The notes under the pieces were generated by a model. It was not told the DNA's origin, made no database searches, and worked only from the letters and a program-made list of their open reading frames with translations. A program made the position numbers and the translations under genes. This document shows, one piece after another, positions 1 to 6,654 of a stretch of DNA of 15,401 nucleotides. The stretch spans positions 1-15,401 of the forward strand of contig CALGYZ010000109.1 in assembly GCA_937934645.1 (NCBI GenBank). The letters are read 5' to 3'. This DNA is from an uncultured Bacillaceae bacterium. Its GTDB lineage: Bacteria; Bacillota; Bacilli; Bacillales; Caldibacillaceae. Each line of letters begins with the position of its first letter. Position 1 is the stretch's first letter.

Positions 1-248
1 AATCGAAAATTAATGGTGAACGAAAAGTGGGAGCAACAAAAAGAATATGTGAGAGCGAAGCTTTCAGATGAAAAAAACGGGTTCTATTTATCGTCAACGT
101 AAAATCGACGTGGAACCAGTTTTTGGATTCTTGAAGGCTAATTTGCATTTCAATCGATTTTTTTGTTCGTGGAAAATCGAAGATTGAAAACGAGATGGGA
201 ATTGCATTAATGGCCGTGAATTTAAGAAAATACACGGCTAGCAGATAA
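1..248 (+). pseudogene. IS1182-family transposase, 3' fragment with two frameshifts
   Basis: This is the C-terminal end of a DDE transposase and it runs off the left edge of the window. Three reading frames must be joined to read it. The first runs to the A run at 71-77, the second from there to the T run at 158-164, and the third on to the TAA at 246-248. Joined, it shows RKIDVEPVFGFLK, then a HFNRFFVRGKSKIENE stretch and the ending ALMAVNLRKYT, which I recognise as the C-terminus of IS1182-type transposases. Each homopolymer has seven bases where six would keep frame, so both lesions are +1 insertions. The copy is inactive if the bases are right. A subterminal hairpin and a probable terminal repeat follow downstream. 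Family assignment is from memory of the C-terminal motif. Confidence 0.8.
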
Positions 249-288
249 TACCGAACGGAATTATCCTCAAAAATAATGAAAAAACAGA

Positions 289-325
289 GACAGGAGGAAT
301 TGAGGTCCACTCAATTTCTCCTGTC
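289..325. repeat. Subterminal hairpin of the IS remnant
   Basis: A 16-base arm at 289-304 (GACAGGAGGAATTGAG) pairs with 310-325 around a five-base GTCCA loop, with one G-T wobble. Read on the minus strand it is followed by a run of six T, so it could end minus-strand transcription that passes the nirK-like gene. Its place between the transposase stop and the presumed IS end suggests it belongs to the element. Confidence 0.65.
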
Positions 326-337
326 ACACTATTTGAA

Positions 338-357
338 GCTAGTTTTGTCCCAGCCTC
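338..357. repeat. Probable terminal inverted repeat of the IS1182-like element
   Basis: On the minus strand this reads GAGGCTGGGACAAAACTAGC. That resembles the GAGGCTGGGACA ends I know from IS1182/IS1272-type elements of Firmicutes. The partner end lies outside the window, so the boundary is inferred. From 358 to about 448 I see no feature I can name. Confidence 0.45.
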
Positions 358-448
358 TTTTCTATTTTTTCCGGTGTACCGCACGGCCCCCGGCTGTTCT
401 TCTCCGATCCGTATAGTACCAGCAGGCAAAATCATTTCTGCAAAATCT

Positions 449-483
449 CAAAAAAAGCATCCAAACAGCCGGTGTGGATGCTT
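449..483 (-). terminator. Rho-independent terminator of the nirK-like gene
   Basis: On the minus strand AAGCATCC (483-476) pairs with GGATGCTT (462-455) around a 13-base loop and is followed by a run of T (about 456-449). It begins 18 bases past the stop codon of the nirK-like gene. A perfect 16-base palindrome, AATAATGATCATTATT (490-505), overlaps that stop codon. Confidence 0.8.
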
Positions 484-500
484 ATAAAAAATAATGATCA

Positions 501-1866
501 TTATTTAACGATTAATGTGGCTGTCATTTGTTCATGGCCGTGGCCGCAATATACATGACAATAAATCTTAAATTCCCCCTGCTTTTCCGGAGTAAAGCTT
601 GTTTTTCCGATTCCGGTCAAATTCACTCCAAATTCGTCAATCACAAGTCCATGATAGCCTTCCAAACTTTTAAAGTCAATCGTAACCTCTTTTCCGGCTT
701 CGACAACATATTCCTTTTTATTATATTTAAAATTTTCCGCCGTGATTTTTAAATTATTACTTGCTTTCCGGGATTTTTGTTTTCCGTTGACCGGTTTCTT
801 CGTTAAATCCCGTTCGCCTTCCGGTTTCGGCACAGATCCGGAATGGGCGATTATTTTACCGGCAGCCCCTTTTTCCGCATCATTAAATTGGTGGGACACA
901 AATTTATATTCTCCCGCTTCTTTCAATGTAAATTCAACAACCGCTCCGCCGCTGGCGGGGATCCCGACTGTTTGCATTCCTTTAAAATGATTGGCAGGAT
1001 TGCCGTCGATATATACATCGTCAAACATCGAGACGATCACATGGAAGCTGGACGTTTTGTTCGGACCCATATTCGCCACATAAAACCGGACTTTTTTGCC
1101 TTCTTTGACTTCCAAGGGATGTTCAAGCAGCACGCCGGCAGTGCCATCTGTGTTTAAATCCCCTTCATTAAGCGCCTTGGCAGAGAATACAACGAAGGAT
1201 GGATTTCCGTTCATCATATCTTCAATATCGTTGTATTTGTACCATTCATTTTGAATGACGACAAATTCCCGGTCCACTTCATGATCGGTCGGGTACCCTT
1301 CGTCCGGTTTCACAATGATCACACCGTGCATCCCGTTAGCAATATGGAGAAGGGCCGGGGCTGTTCCGCAATGATACATGAATACGCCAGGACTGGAGGC
1401 TTGATATATAAAAGTTCCTTTCTCACCGGATTCAACGTTCGCAAATTTTTTATCCGGAGCTATGCACCGCATGGAAATCCATACTGTGGGCCATTGACGG
1501 ATCCCGGTTTTCCAAAGTAAAATGAATCGTATCCCCTTCATTAACTACAACCAGCGGTCCCGGTGCTTGTCCGTTGAACGCCCAGGCTTTATATATATAA
1601 CCGTCCTGCAGTTCAATGTCGGTGATTTGGGCCGTTATTTTTATATAAACGTCTTTTCCGTCCCGCTCGATTTCAAGGGGAACCGGCTGTTGATTCAAAT
1701 TTTGATGTTCCGGCAACGTCCCCGAACCGTGTATATGACCGGTATGGCCGGCAGTTTTCTCTCTCGCTTCTTCACGCACTTCACTCCGATTCATCATCAA
1801 CAATCCGAAAACGATAATTACCCAAAATAATAAAAATGCTGCGATCTTATAAAATCTATTAAACAT
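501..1866 (-). pseudogene. nirK: Membrane-anchored copper nitrite reductase (NirK/AniA type) with C-terminal CuA-type cupredoxin domain, frameshifted
   Basis: Copper nitrite reductase reduces nitrite to nitric oxide outside the membrane. The start at 1866 has an AAAGGCGGAG site, and residues about 8-25 form a membrane anchor without a lipobox. Codons 1-135 run to base 1462. Frame is then lost at base 1461 and regained at APDKKF, so the product is split as bases stand. The spacing fits a two-base deletion, giving about 455 residues. All copper ligands are visible (joined numbering): type 1 His127, Cys167, His175 and Met180; type 2 His132, His166 and His326. The catalytic pair Asp130 and His276 is also present. 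After a Lys/Pro-rich linker comes a third cupredoxin domain with His406 and CHVYCGHGHEQM, which matches the CuA pattern C-x3-C-x3-H-x2-M. An Fnr-like box lies upstream and no nor genes are near. Family confidence is high; whether the frameshift is real is unknown. Confidence 0.85.
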
Positions 1867-1921
1867 ATATCTCCGCCTTTCACGAGGGATCAGTCTGGTA
1901 CATTTTTCACCTCATACATTA

Positions 1922-1927
1922 AGTATA
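1922..1927 (-). promoter_or_regulatory. -10 element of the nirK-like gene
   Basis: TATACT on the minus strand, with no good -35 in front of it but an Fnr-like box instead, as expected for an activator-dependent promoter. The inferred start of transcription is near 1915, leaving a leader of about 48 bases before the start codon at 1866. Confidence 0.55.
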
Positions 1928-1947
1928 AATTTTTCCATAAGTTGATT

Positions 1948-1963
1948 AGTGACCAAAATCACA
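1948..1963 (-). promoter_or_regulatory. Fnr/CRP-type operator upstream of the nirK-like gene
   Basis: The minus strand reads TGTGATTTTGGTCACT, a near-perfect TGTGA-N6-TCACA palindrome, which is the known Bacillus Fnr consensus. Its centre is about 40.5 bases upstream of the transcription start inferred from the -10, the usual class II activator position. This suggests anaerobic induction. Another CRP/FNR-family protein could also bind such a site. Confidence 0.65.
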
Positions 1964-2015
1964 TAAGGCGGTAAATTTCATAAAAAATCCGGAAATCCGC
2001 GGTAAAAAATGACGA

Positions 2016-2051
2016 AAAATAAAAAGGCAGGCCCCTTCTCCGGATCCTGCC
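2016..2051 (-). terminator. Rho-independent terminator of the aroA-tyrA operon
   Basis: On the minus strand GGCAGG (2051-2046) pairs with CCTGCC (2031-2026), followed by TTTTTATTTTT. It starts directly after the tyrA stop codon and closes the operon before the nirK promoter. Confidence 0.85.
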
Positions 2052-3143
2052 CTAGTACGTTTTGTAATCATTCTTTTCCAAAATTTCCCTTGCTTTGTTT
2101 CGGTCTTGTTCCGTCTGAAAACTTAACTGTAATACCCCCAGCAATCCTTCTCTCGCTTCAATAATGTTTAAGTTGGTAATATCAATTTCAGCTTTGGCAA
2201 TCAATGAAGTTACTTTGGCAATTGCCCCTGTCTGGTCGATAATATCAACGTACAAATCATAGTATGCGGGAATCGCACCTTTCGGACGGATGGGAATCGC
2301 ATCCCGGAAGTTTTTTGCCTCTTCAAAAAACCCGTATATAATTTGGTTATTACCGGTTTGAATTGCACTATGGATATTTTTTAATTCTAGTATCCATTCT
2401 TGAAGTAGTTGGAGCAGCCGGTCTTTATTTTGCAGGACGATGTCGGTCCACATCCGCGGAGAGCTGGACGCAATCCGCGTAATATCACGGAACCCTCCGG
2501 CTGCAAGCATGCTGATAAACGGATTCCGGCTGGAATGCTTTTTCGTAAACGTTACCATTCCGGATGCGATAATATGCGGTAAATGGCTTACAACAGCTGT
2601 AATGTAATCATGTTCATCTGCATCAAGAACAAGAAAATTCGACTTTGTCCCTCTTAACCAATGCTTTAACTCTTCAATTTTTTCATAGGACGTACACGAC
2701 TGGGGGGTTAACACGTAAAAAGCATTTTCCAATAAATGGGCTTTTGCACTTTCTACACCGGTTTTATGGGACCCTGCCATCGGATGGCCGCCGATGAACG
2801 TTACATCTCCATTCCACAATTCATTGGCCAGTTCCATAATGTTTCTTTTTGTACTGCCCACATCAGTAATTAACACCTGATCCTTCAATTTATATGACGC
2901 TAATTGTTTCATGATTTTTACCGTTTCTTCAACCGGTGAAGCAAGAATGATTAAATCCGCAACTTCCGCCGCTCCTTGAATTTGCTCCGCCACTTCGTCA
3001 ATCACGTTCAATTGCCTGGCTTTTTTGGCCTGTTCAATATTAATATCGTAACCAATTATTTTTACATCATGTTCTTGTTTTATTGCCAGCGCAATGGACC
3101 CGCCGATTAATCCCGTGCCGATTAAAAATACTGTTTTTGTCAT
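2052..3143 (-). CDS. tyrA: Prephenate dehydrogenase with C-terminal ACT domain
   Basis: TyrA oxidises prephenate to 4-hydroxyphenylpyruvate with NAD, the committed step to tyrosine in the cytoplasm. The N-terminal Rossmann fold shows GTGLIGGS (residues 9-16), then ASPVE (68-72) and DVGSTK (94-99). The catalytic histidine is His120 in GGHPMAGSHKTG. The last 70 residues or so form an ACT domain, the usual site of feedback control by tyrosine in Bacillus enzymes. I chose the ATG at 3143 (363 residues) because AGTAGGTG lies about six bases before it. A GTG at 3152 would add three residues but has no well-placed ribosome binding site. The gene is second in the operon, 81 bases after aroA, with a hairpin in the gap and a strong terminator after the stop. 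It should share the tyrosine T-box control of aroA. Confidence 0.96.
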   Translation of the reverse strand: MTKTVFLIGTGLIGGSIALAIKQEHDVKIIGYDINIEQAKKARQLNVIDEVAEQIQGAAEVADLIILASPVEETVKIMKQLASYKLKDQVLITDVGSTKRNIMELANELWNGDVTFIGGHPMAGSHKTGVESAKAHLLENAFYVLTPQSCTSYEKIEELKHWLRGTKSNFLVLDADEHDYITAVVSHLPHIIASGMVTFTKKHSSRNPFISMLAAGGFRDITRIASSSPRMWTDIVLQNKDRLLQLLQEWILELKNIHSAIQTGNNQIIYGFFEEAKNFRDAIPIRPKGAIPAYYDLYVDIIDQTGAIAKVTSLIAKAEIDITNLNIIEAREGLLGVLQLSFQTEQDRNKAREILEKNDYKTY

Positions 3144-3193
3144 CCGATACACCTACTCTCATGTATGCCACGGTTGCTTCTGTATTAAATGGC

Positions 3194-3211
3194 GGAGGGA
3201 CGGCCCCCTCC
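3194..3211. other. Hairpin between aroA and tyrA
   Basis: GGAGGG (3194-3199) pairs with CCCTCC (3206-3211). On the plus strand a T6 run follows, which makes a terminator shape, but no plus-strand gene precedes it. In the mRNA direction (minus) the A run comes first and no U run follows, so it should not stop aroA-tyrA transcripts. It may affect mRNA stability or relative expression, or block antisense transcription. Confidence 0.5.
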
Positions 3212-3224
3212 TTTTTTAATAAAT

Positions 3225-4301
3225 TTAAGCCAGTTTCTTTGAGAATTCTTTCAATTCATTCATGAATTCATGGAACTGCGGAATATCCATTTGTTGCAAT
3301 GAATCTGACAGGGCTACGGCAGGATCCGGATGAACTTCTGCCATAACAACATCCGCACCGATTGCCAGAGCCGCTTTTGCCGCCGGCAGCAATAAATCTC
3401 TCCGGCCTGTTGAATGGGTAACGTCGACACAAACCGGTAAGTGTGTTTCTTTTTTCAAAATCGGTACTGCAGAAATATCCAGAGTATTTCTTGTGGCCCG
3501 CTCATATGTGCGGATGCCCCGTTCACAAAGAATGATTTGGTCATTTCCGCGGGACATAATGTATTCTGCGGCATTAATAAATTCGGAAATGGTTGCTGAA
3601 AGCCCCCGCTTCAACAATACCGGCTTTTTCACGCTGCCGACCGTTTTCAACAGTTCAAAGTTTTGCATATTTCTTGCACCAATTTGAATGACGTCAACAT
3701 AGTCCAGGGCAACATCCACATCATGGGGTGTTACAATTTCACTGACCACGGACATGTTTAATTCGTCCGCTACTTCTCTTAAAATTTTCAACCCTTCAAC
3801 ACCAAGGCCCTGGAAATCATAAGGTGATGTCCGCGGCTTAAATGCTCCTCCCCTTAACAGTGTTAAACCGTGCTCTCTAAGAGCAAGAGCCACTTCCCGT
3901 ACCTGCTCGTAGCTTTCAACGGCACAGGGCCCCATGATAAACCGTTGTTTGCCGTCTCCGATCGTTTCTCCGTTAACATTGACAATCGTATTTTCCGGGC
4001 GTGCTTTTCTTGAAACCAATAATGTTTTTTCATATTCTTCTTCCTGCAATTCAAGGCTTGCTTTGAAAATTTCTTTAAAAATATGCTTAATCGTTGACGG
4101 CGCGTACGGACCGTCATGATGTTTTATAATTAAGTCGAGTGCTTCCCGCTCACGGATGGGATCAAATCTGTTCGTTCCCTGTTTTTTCTTTTCCTCACCG
4201 ATTTCCTTAACGATTCTTCCGCGCTCATTTAAGAGCTCCAGAATTTGCAAGTTGATTTGGTCGATCCGGTCACGTAATTGGGACAGTTGATTTGAATTCA
4301 T
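3225..4301 (-). CDS. aroA: Bifunctional chorismate mutase / 3-deoxy-7-phosphoheptulonate synthase
   Basis: This two-domain enzyme of Bacillus type catalyses the first step of the shikimate pathway (PEP plus erythrose 4-phosphate to DAHP) and the conversion of chorismate to prephenate. Residues 1-90 are an AroQ-type helical chorismate mutase with conserved LRDRIDQIN, the KK stretch at 38-40 and FDPIREREALD. Residues from about 118 form the KDPG-aldolase-like DAHP synthase with RFIMGPCAVES (metal-ligand Cys126), KPRTSPYDFQG, KRGLSAT, ERGIRTYE, DVTHSTGRRDLL and MAEVHPDP. The length of 358 residues is normal. The start ATG has AGGAGG at good spacing. In the Bacillus enzyme the mutase domain acts as a sensor for chorismate and prephenate. 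Here transcription also appears tuned to tyrosine through a T-box leader that starts about 655 bases upstream. The gene name follows B. subtilis usage. Confidence 0.97.
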   Translation of the reverse strand: MNSNQLSQLRDRIDQINLQILELLNERGRIVKEIGEEKKKQGTNRFDPIREREALDLIIKHHDGPYAPSTIKHIFKEIFKASLELQEEEYEKTLLVSRKARPENTIVNVNGETIGDGKQRFIMGPCAVESYEQVREVALALREHGLTLLRGGAFKPRTSPYDFQGLGVEGLKILREVADELNMSVVSEIVTPHDVDVALDYVDVIQIGARNMQNFELLKTVGSVKKPVLLKRGLSATISEFINAAEYIMSRGNDQIILCERGIRTYERATRNTLDISAVPILKKETHLPVCVDVTHSTGRRDLLLPAAKAALAIGADVVMAEVHPDPAVALSDSLQQMDIPQFHEFMNELKEFSKKLA

Positions 4302-4490
4302 CGTAAACTCCTCCTGGTTGTTAATTTTTTTATAAAAACAGAAATATCAAATACTTTTCGCTACAAAGAACTTTATCAAAAAACTTGTATATTAAACTGT
4401 ATTTCCAAACATTCTACGTTGTCTAAATGGTTAATCTTCGGAAGTTTGAAACGTTTTATACAATCCCGCTCACTCCTTCCGTTAAAATCC

Positions 4491-4655
4491 AAAAAAGTCC
4501 CTGTTGTGTACACAACAGGGACGATCGAAACCGCGGTACCACCCTATTTGTGAATGGAACCTTGAGGAACCGCGCATACTGCCGGAAATTTCAGATCCGT
4601 AATGTTTAAAGCTGTCTTGATCAGAAGGACCAGCCGCTTATATTTCCTGCTTAAT
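4491..4655 (-). promoter_or_regulatory. Second, reduced T-box module of the aroA leader
   Basis: A second T-box sequence (AGGGTGGTACCGCG, complement of 4532-4545) is followed by a terminator whose stem is the perfect palindrome at 4497-4522 with a T6 run after it. A 23-base block (4532-4554) is identical to 4708-4730 of the first module. Only about 115 bases separate the first terminator from this T-box, too few for a full stem I with the distal AGAGAG region. A smaller helix is possible: GCAGGAAAT (4650-4642) with ATTTCCGGC (4589-4581), an inner GCTG/CAGC pair, and a UAC triplet (4601-4599) in the 3' internal loop. Whether it reads tRNA independently is unknown. Confidence 0.75.
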
Positions 4656-4664
4656 TGATAAAAT

Positions 4665-4956
4665 AAAAAACGTCCCTGACTGATCAGACAGTAGGGACGA
4701 TATAAATCGCGGTACCACCCTATTTGTGAACAGAATTCCATTCACCACTTATTTTTGATAACGGTCAAAAAAACCGTCTTTTCCTTCGTAAGGTTACCCT
4801 TACTACGAAAAAGAAGCTCCGGGAGTGTAATTCGTGCTTATCTGTGTGCTGATTTCCACCTGCCATCAGCTCTCTGGAACAGGGAGATAAGTCACTACTT
4901 CATTCCCATCTTCGCTTTTCCTTTATGAAACTTTCAAAGGAAACTGATTATTGTTG
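4665..4956 (-). promoter_or_regulatory. Tyrosine T-box riboswitch (full module) upstream of aroA-tyrA
   Basis: T-box leaders bind a cognate uncharged tRNA and then favour an antiterminator over a terminator. All parts are visible on the minus strand. Stem I has GAAG/CTTC and GGGA/TCCC helices, a specifier loop GAATTACAC, an upper helix closed by CTTATCT/AGATAAG, and a distal AGAGAGC region. The conserved T-box AGGGTGGTACCGCG is the complement of 4708-4721. The terminator pairs CGTCCCT (4699-4693) with AGGGACG (4677-4671) and is followed by T6. The specifier is read as UAC (4829-4827), so tyrosine, which fits the aroA-tyrA genes. Specifier assignment rests on loop position and context. Confidence 0.92.
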
Positions 4957-4962
4957 TTTGAA

Positions 4963-4991
4963 ATTATAAATTGATTCTAAAAATTTGTCAA
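4963..4991 (-). promoter_or_regulatory. Consensus sigma-A promoter of the aroA-tyrA operon
   Basis: TTGACA (4991-4986), a 17-base spacer and TATAAT (4968-4963) on the minus strand match the consensus exactly. Transcription should start near 4956 and run into the T-box leader. The promoter lies 43 bases beyond the dhaS stop codon. I see no strong terminator for dhaS in that gap. Confidence 0.9.
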
Positions 4992-5034
4992 TAGTTTTTT
5001 TACTAAATTTATAAATTTCTGATAAAAGGATGGA

Positions 5035-6516
5035 TTATTTTAGGGAAACCCAGACAGATTTCACTTCTGTATAGTTGTCAAGGGCATAGGAACCCATTTC
5101 CCGGCCAATTCCTGATTGCTTATAACCGCCAAACGGACTTGCGGCATCAAACACGTTGTAACAATTGATCCAGACGGTACCGGCACGCAATTTACTCGCA
5201 ATATAATGTGCCTTTGCCACATCCCGTGTCCATACCCCTGCCGCCAGACCGTAATCCGTTTTATTTGCTCGTTCAATTAAATCATCGAGATCTTCATAGG
5301 GTAAAGCGGCAATAACCGGACCAAAAATTTCTTCTTTCGCGATTGTCATTTCATCTTCAACATTGGCAAAGATTGTCGGCTCAACAAAGTACCCTTGTTC
5401 AAACGGATTTTTCCCGCCGGTTAATAATTCCGCACCTTCATCAATACCTTTTTCAATATATCCCATTACGCGGTTTTGTTGTTCATCGGAAACGAGCGGT
5501 CCCATTTCAGTATCTCTATGTAAACCGAATCCTTGTTTAATACTTTTCGCATGATCAACCATTTCACTGACTACATTATCATAATCCTTCTTTTGAATAA
5601 ATACACGTGAACCGGCACAGCATACTTGGCCCTGGTTAAACATAACCCCCATCAATGCACCGGGGATTGCTTTTGATAAATCGGCATCGTCCAAAATGAT
5701 ATTCGGGGATTTTCCGCCCAATTCAAGGGTAACCCGTTTTACTGTTTTAGACGCCCGGTTCATGATTAATTTACCAACTTCGGTGGAACCGGTAAATGCA
5801 ATTTTATCCACACCCGGATGGTCCACTATGGCCTGCCCTGTTTTACCGTATCCCGGCAAAATGTTGACAACTCCTTCCGGAAAGCCAGCTTCTTCAATCA
5901 ACTCGGCAAGGAACAGAGCAGATAACGGAGTTTGTTCCGCCGGTTTTAAGATGACTGTACATCCTGTGGCCAATGCCGCTCCCAGCTTCCACATCGCCAT
6001 AAGCAGCGGAAAATTCCAGGGAATAATTTGTCCGACAACTCCCACTGGTTCATGACGGGTGTAATTCAAATAAGGACCGTTCACCGGAATAGTTTGACCG
6101 GTAATTTTCGTTGCCCAGCCCGCATAGTAGCGCATATGTTCAATCGAAAGGGGAATATCCGCATTTTCTGTTTCCCGGATCGGCTTTCCGTTATCAAGAG
6201 TTTCAAGCTGAGCCAAAGCTTCTTTATTTTCCTCCATTAAGTCCGCCAGTTTGTACATTAAACGGCTTCTTTCCGCAGGCTTCATTTTTGACCAGGGACC
6301 TTCTTCAAAGGCCTTGCGGGCGGCTCTAACAGCTAAATCAACATCTTCCGGACCGGCTTCATAAACCGTAGCCAATACTTCACCGGTAGCCGGATTATAC
6401 GAATCAAAGGTTTTTCCCGCTATACTTTCTACAAACTCCCCGTTAATGTATAATTTTTTTGTTCCCGTTAAAAATTTCTCCACTTTTTCATGAACTTCCA
6501 CTGCTAAATGGCTCAT
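5035..6516 (-). CDS. dhaS: NAD-dependent aldehyde dehydrogenase, DhaS type
   Basis: This is a class 1/2-type aldehyde dehydrogenase that oxidises aldehydes to carboxylic acids in the cytoplasm. Its 493 residues closely resemble B. subtilis DhaS throughout, as I recall that sequence. Visible are PWNFP (Asn169), KPAEQTP (Lys191), the NAD-binding FTGSTEVGK (241-249), the general base Glu265 in LELGGKSPN, and the catalytic Cys299 in GQVCCAGSR. The C-terminal FGGYKQSGIGRE is intact. The start ATG has AAGGGGGA five bases before it. A good promoter lies upstream, so it is probably transcribed alone. No dedicated terminator is obvious after the stop codon. The substrate cannot be told from sequence. 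Confidence 0.95.
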   Translation of the reverse strand: MSHLAVEVHEKVEKFLTGTKKLYINGEFVESIAGKTFDSYNPATGEVLATVYEAGPEDVDLAVRAARKAFEEGPWSKMKPAERSRLMYKLADLMEENKEALAQLETLDNGKPIRETENADIPLSIEHMRYYAGWATKITGQTIPVNGPYLNYTRHEPVGVVGQIIPWNFPLLMAMWKLGAALATGCTVILKPAEQTPLSALFLAELIEEAGFPEGVVNILPGYGKTGQAIVDHPGVDKIAFTGSTEVGKLIMNRASKTVKRVTLELGGKSPNIILDDADLSKAIPGALMGVMFNQGQVCCAGSRVFIQKKDYDNVVSEMVDHAKSIKQGFGLHRDTEMGPLVSDEQQNRVMGYIEKGIDEGAELLTGGKNPFEQGYFVEPTIFANVEDEMTIAKEEIFGPVIAALPYEDLDDLIERANKTDYGLAAGVWTRDVAKAHYIASKLRAGTVWINCYNVFDAASPFGGYKQSGIGREMGSYALDNYTEVKSVWVSLK

Positions 6517-6592
6517 AACAATCCCCCTTTATTTTATCATTTCCATCGGAAGCCGGATCTTAGAAGTCAGATTTTTCATTATTTTCGAAATC

Positions 6593-6621
6593 ATTCTAAC
6601 ATCATTAATATTAATGTTCAA
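6593..6621 (-). promoter_or_regulatory. Sigma-A promoter of dhaS with internal dyad
   Basis: TTGAAC (6621-6616), a 17-base spacer and TAGAAT (6598-6593) on the minus strand. The spacer holds ATTAATATTAAT, and a wider imperfect dyad (AACATTAAT...ATTAATGATGTT) covers the promoter. That is a plausible repressor site, but AT-rich dyads arise easily by chance. Confidence 0.65.
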
Positions 6622-6654
6622 TATTGATTATGTTAAAAATGTATGACAAAAATT

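Noticed and set aside
238..435. Minus-strand frame of 65 codons containing MILPAGTIRIGEEQPGAVRY.
   Set aside because: It runs through the IS hairpin and terminal repeat and has no ribosome binding site. It starts just beyond the nirK terminator, and I recognise no family.
742..1157. Overlapping plus-strand frames across the nirK-like gene.
   Set aside because: They are antisense to a gene with a full set of copper motifs, and have no ribosome binding sites or protein-like composition.
3194..3217. Hairpin between aroA and tyrA considered as a terminator separating the two genes.
   Set aside because: The T run follows the stem only on the plus strand. In the direction of aroA-tyrA transcription there is no U tract.
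4431..4463. A ten-codon TTG-started frame (MYKTFQTSED) after the second T-box terminator, with GGAAGGAG nine bases upstream.
   Set aside because: Too short to support, no attenuator follows it, and aroA has its own strong ribosome binding site farther on. It could be chance.
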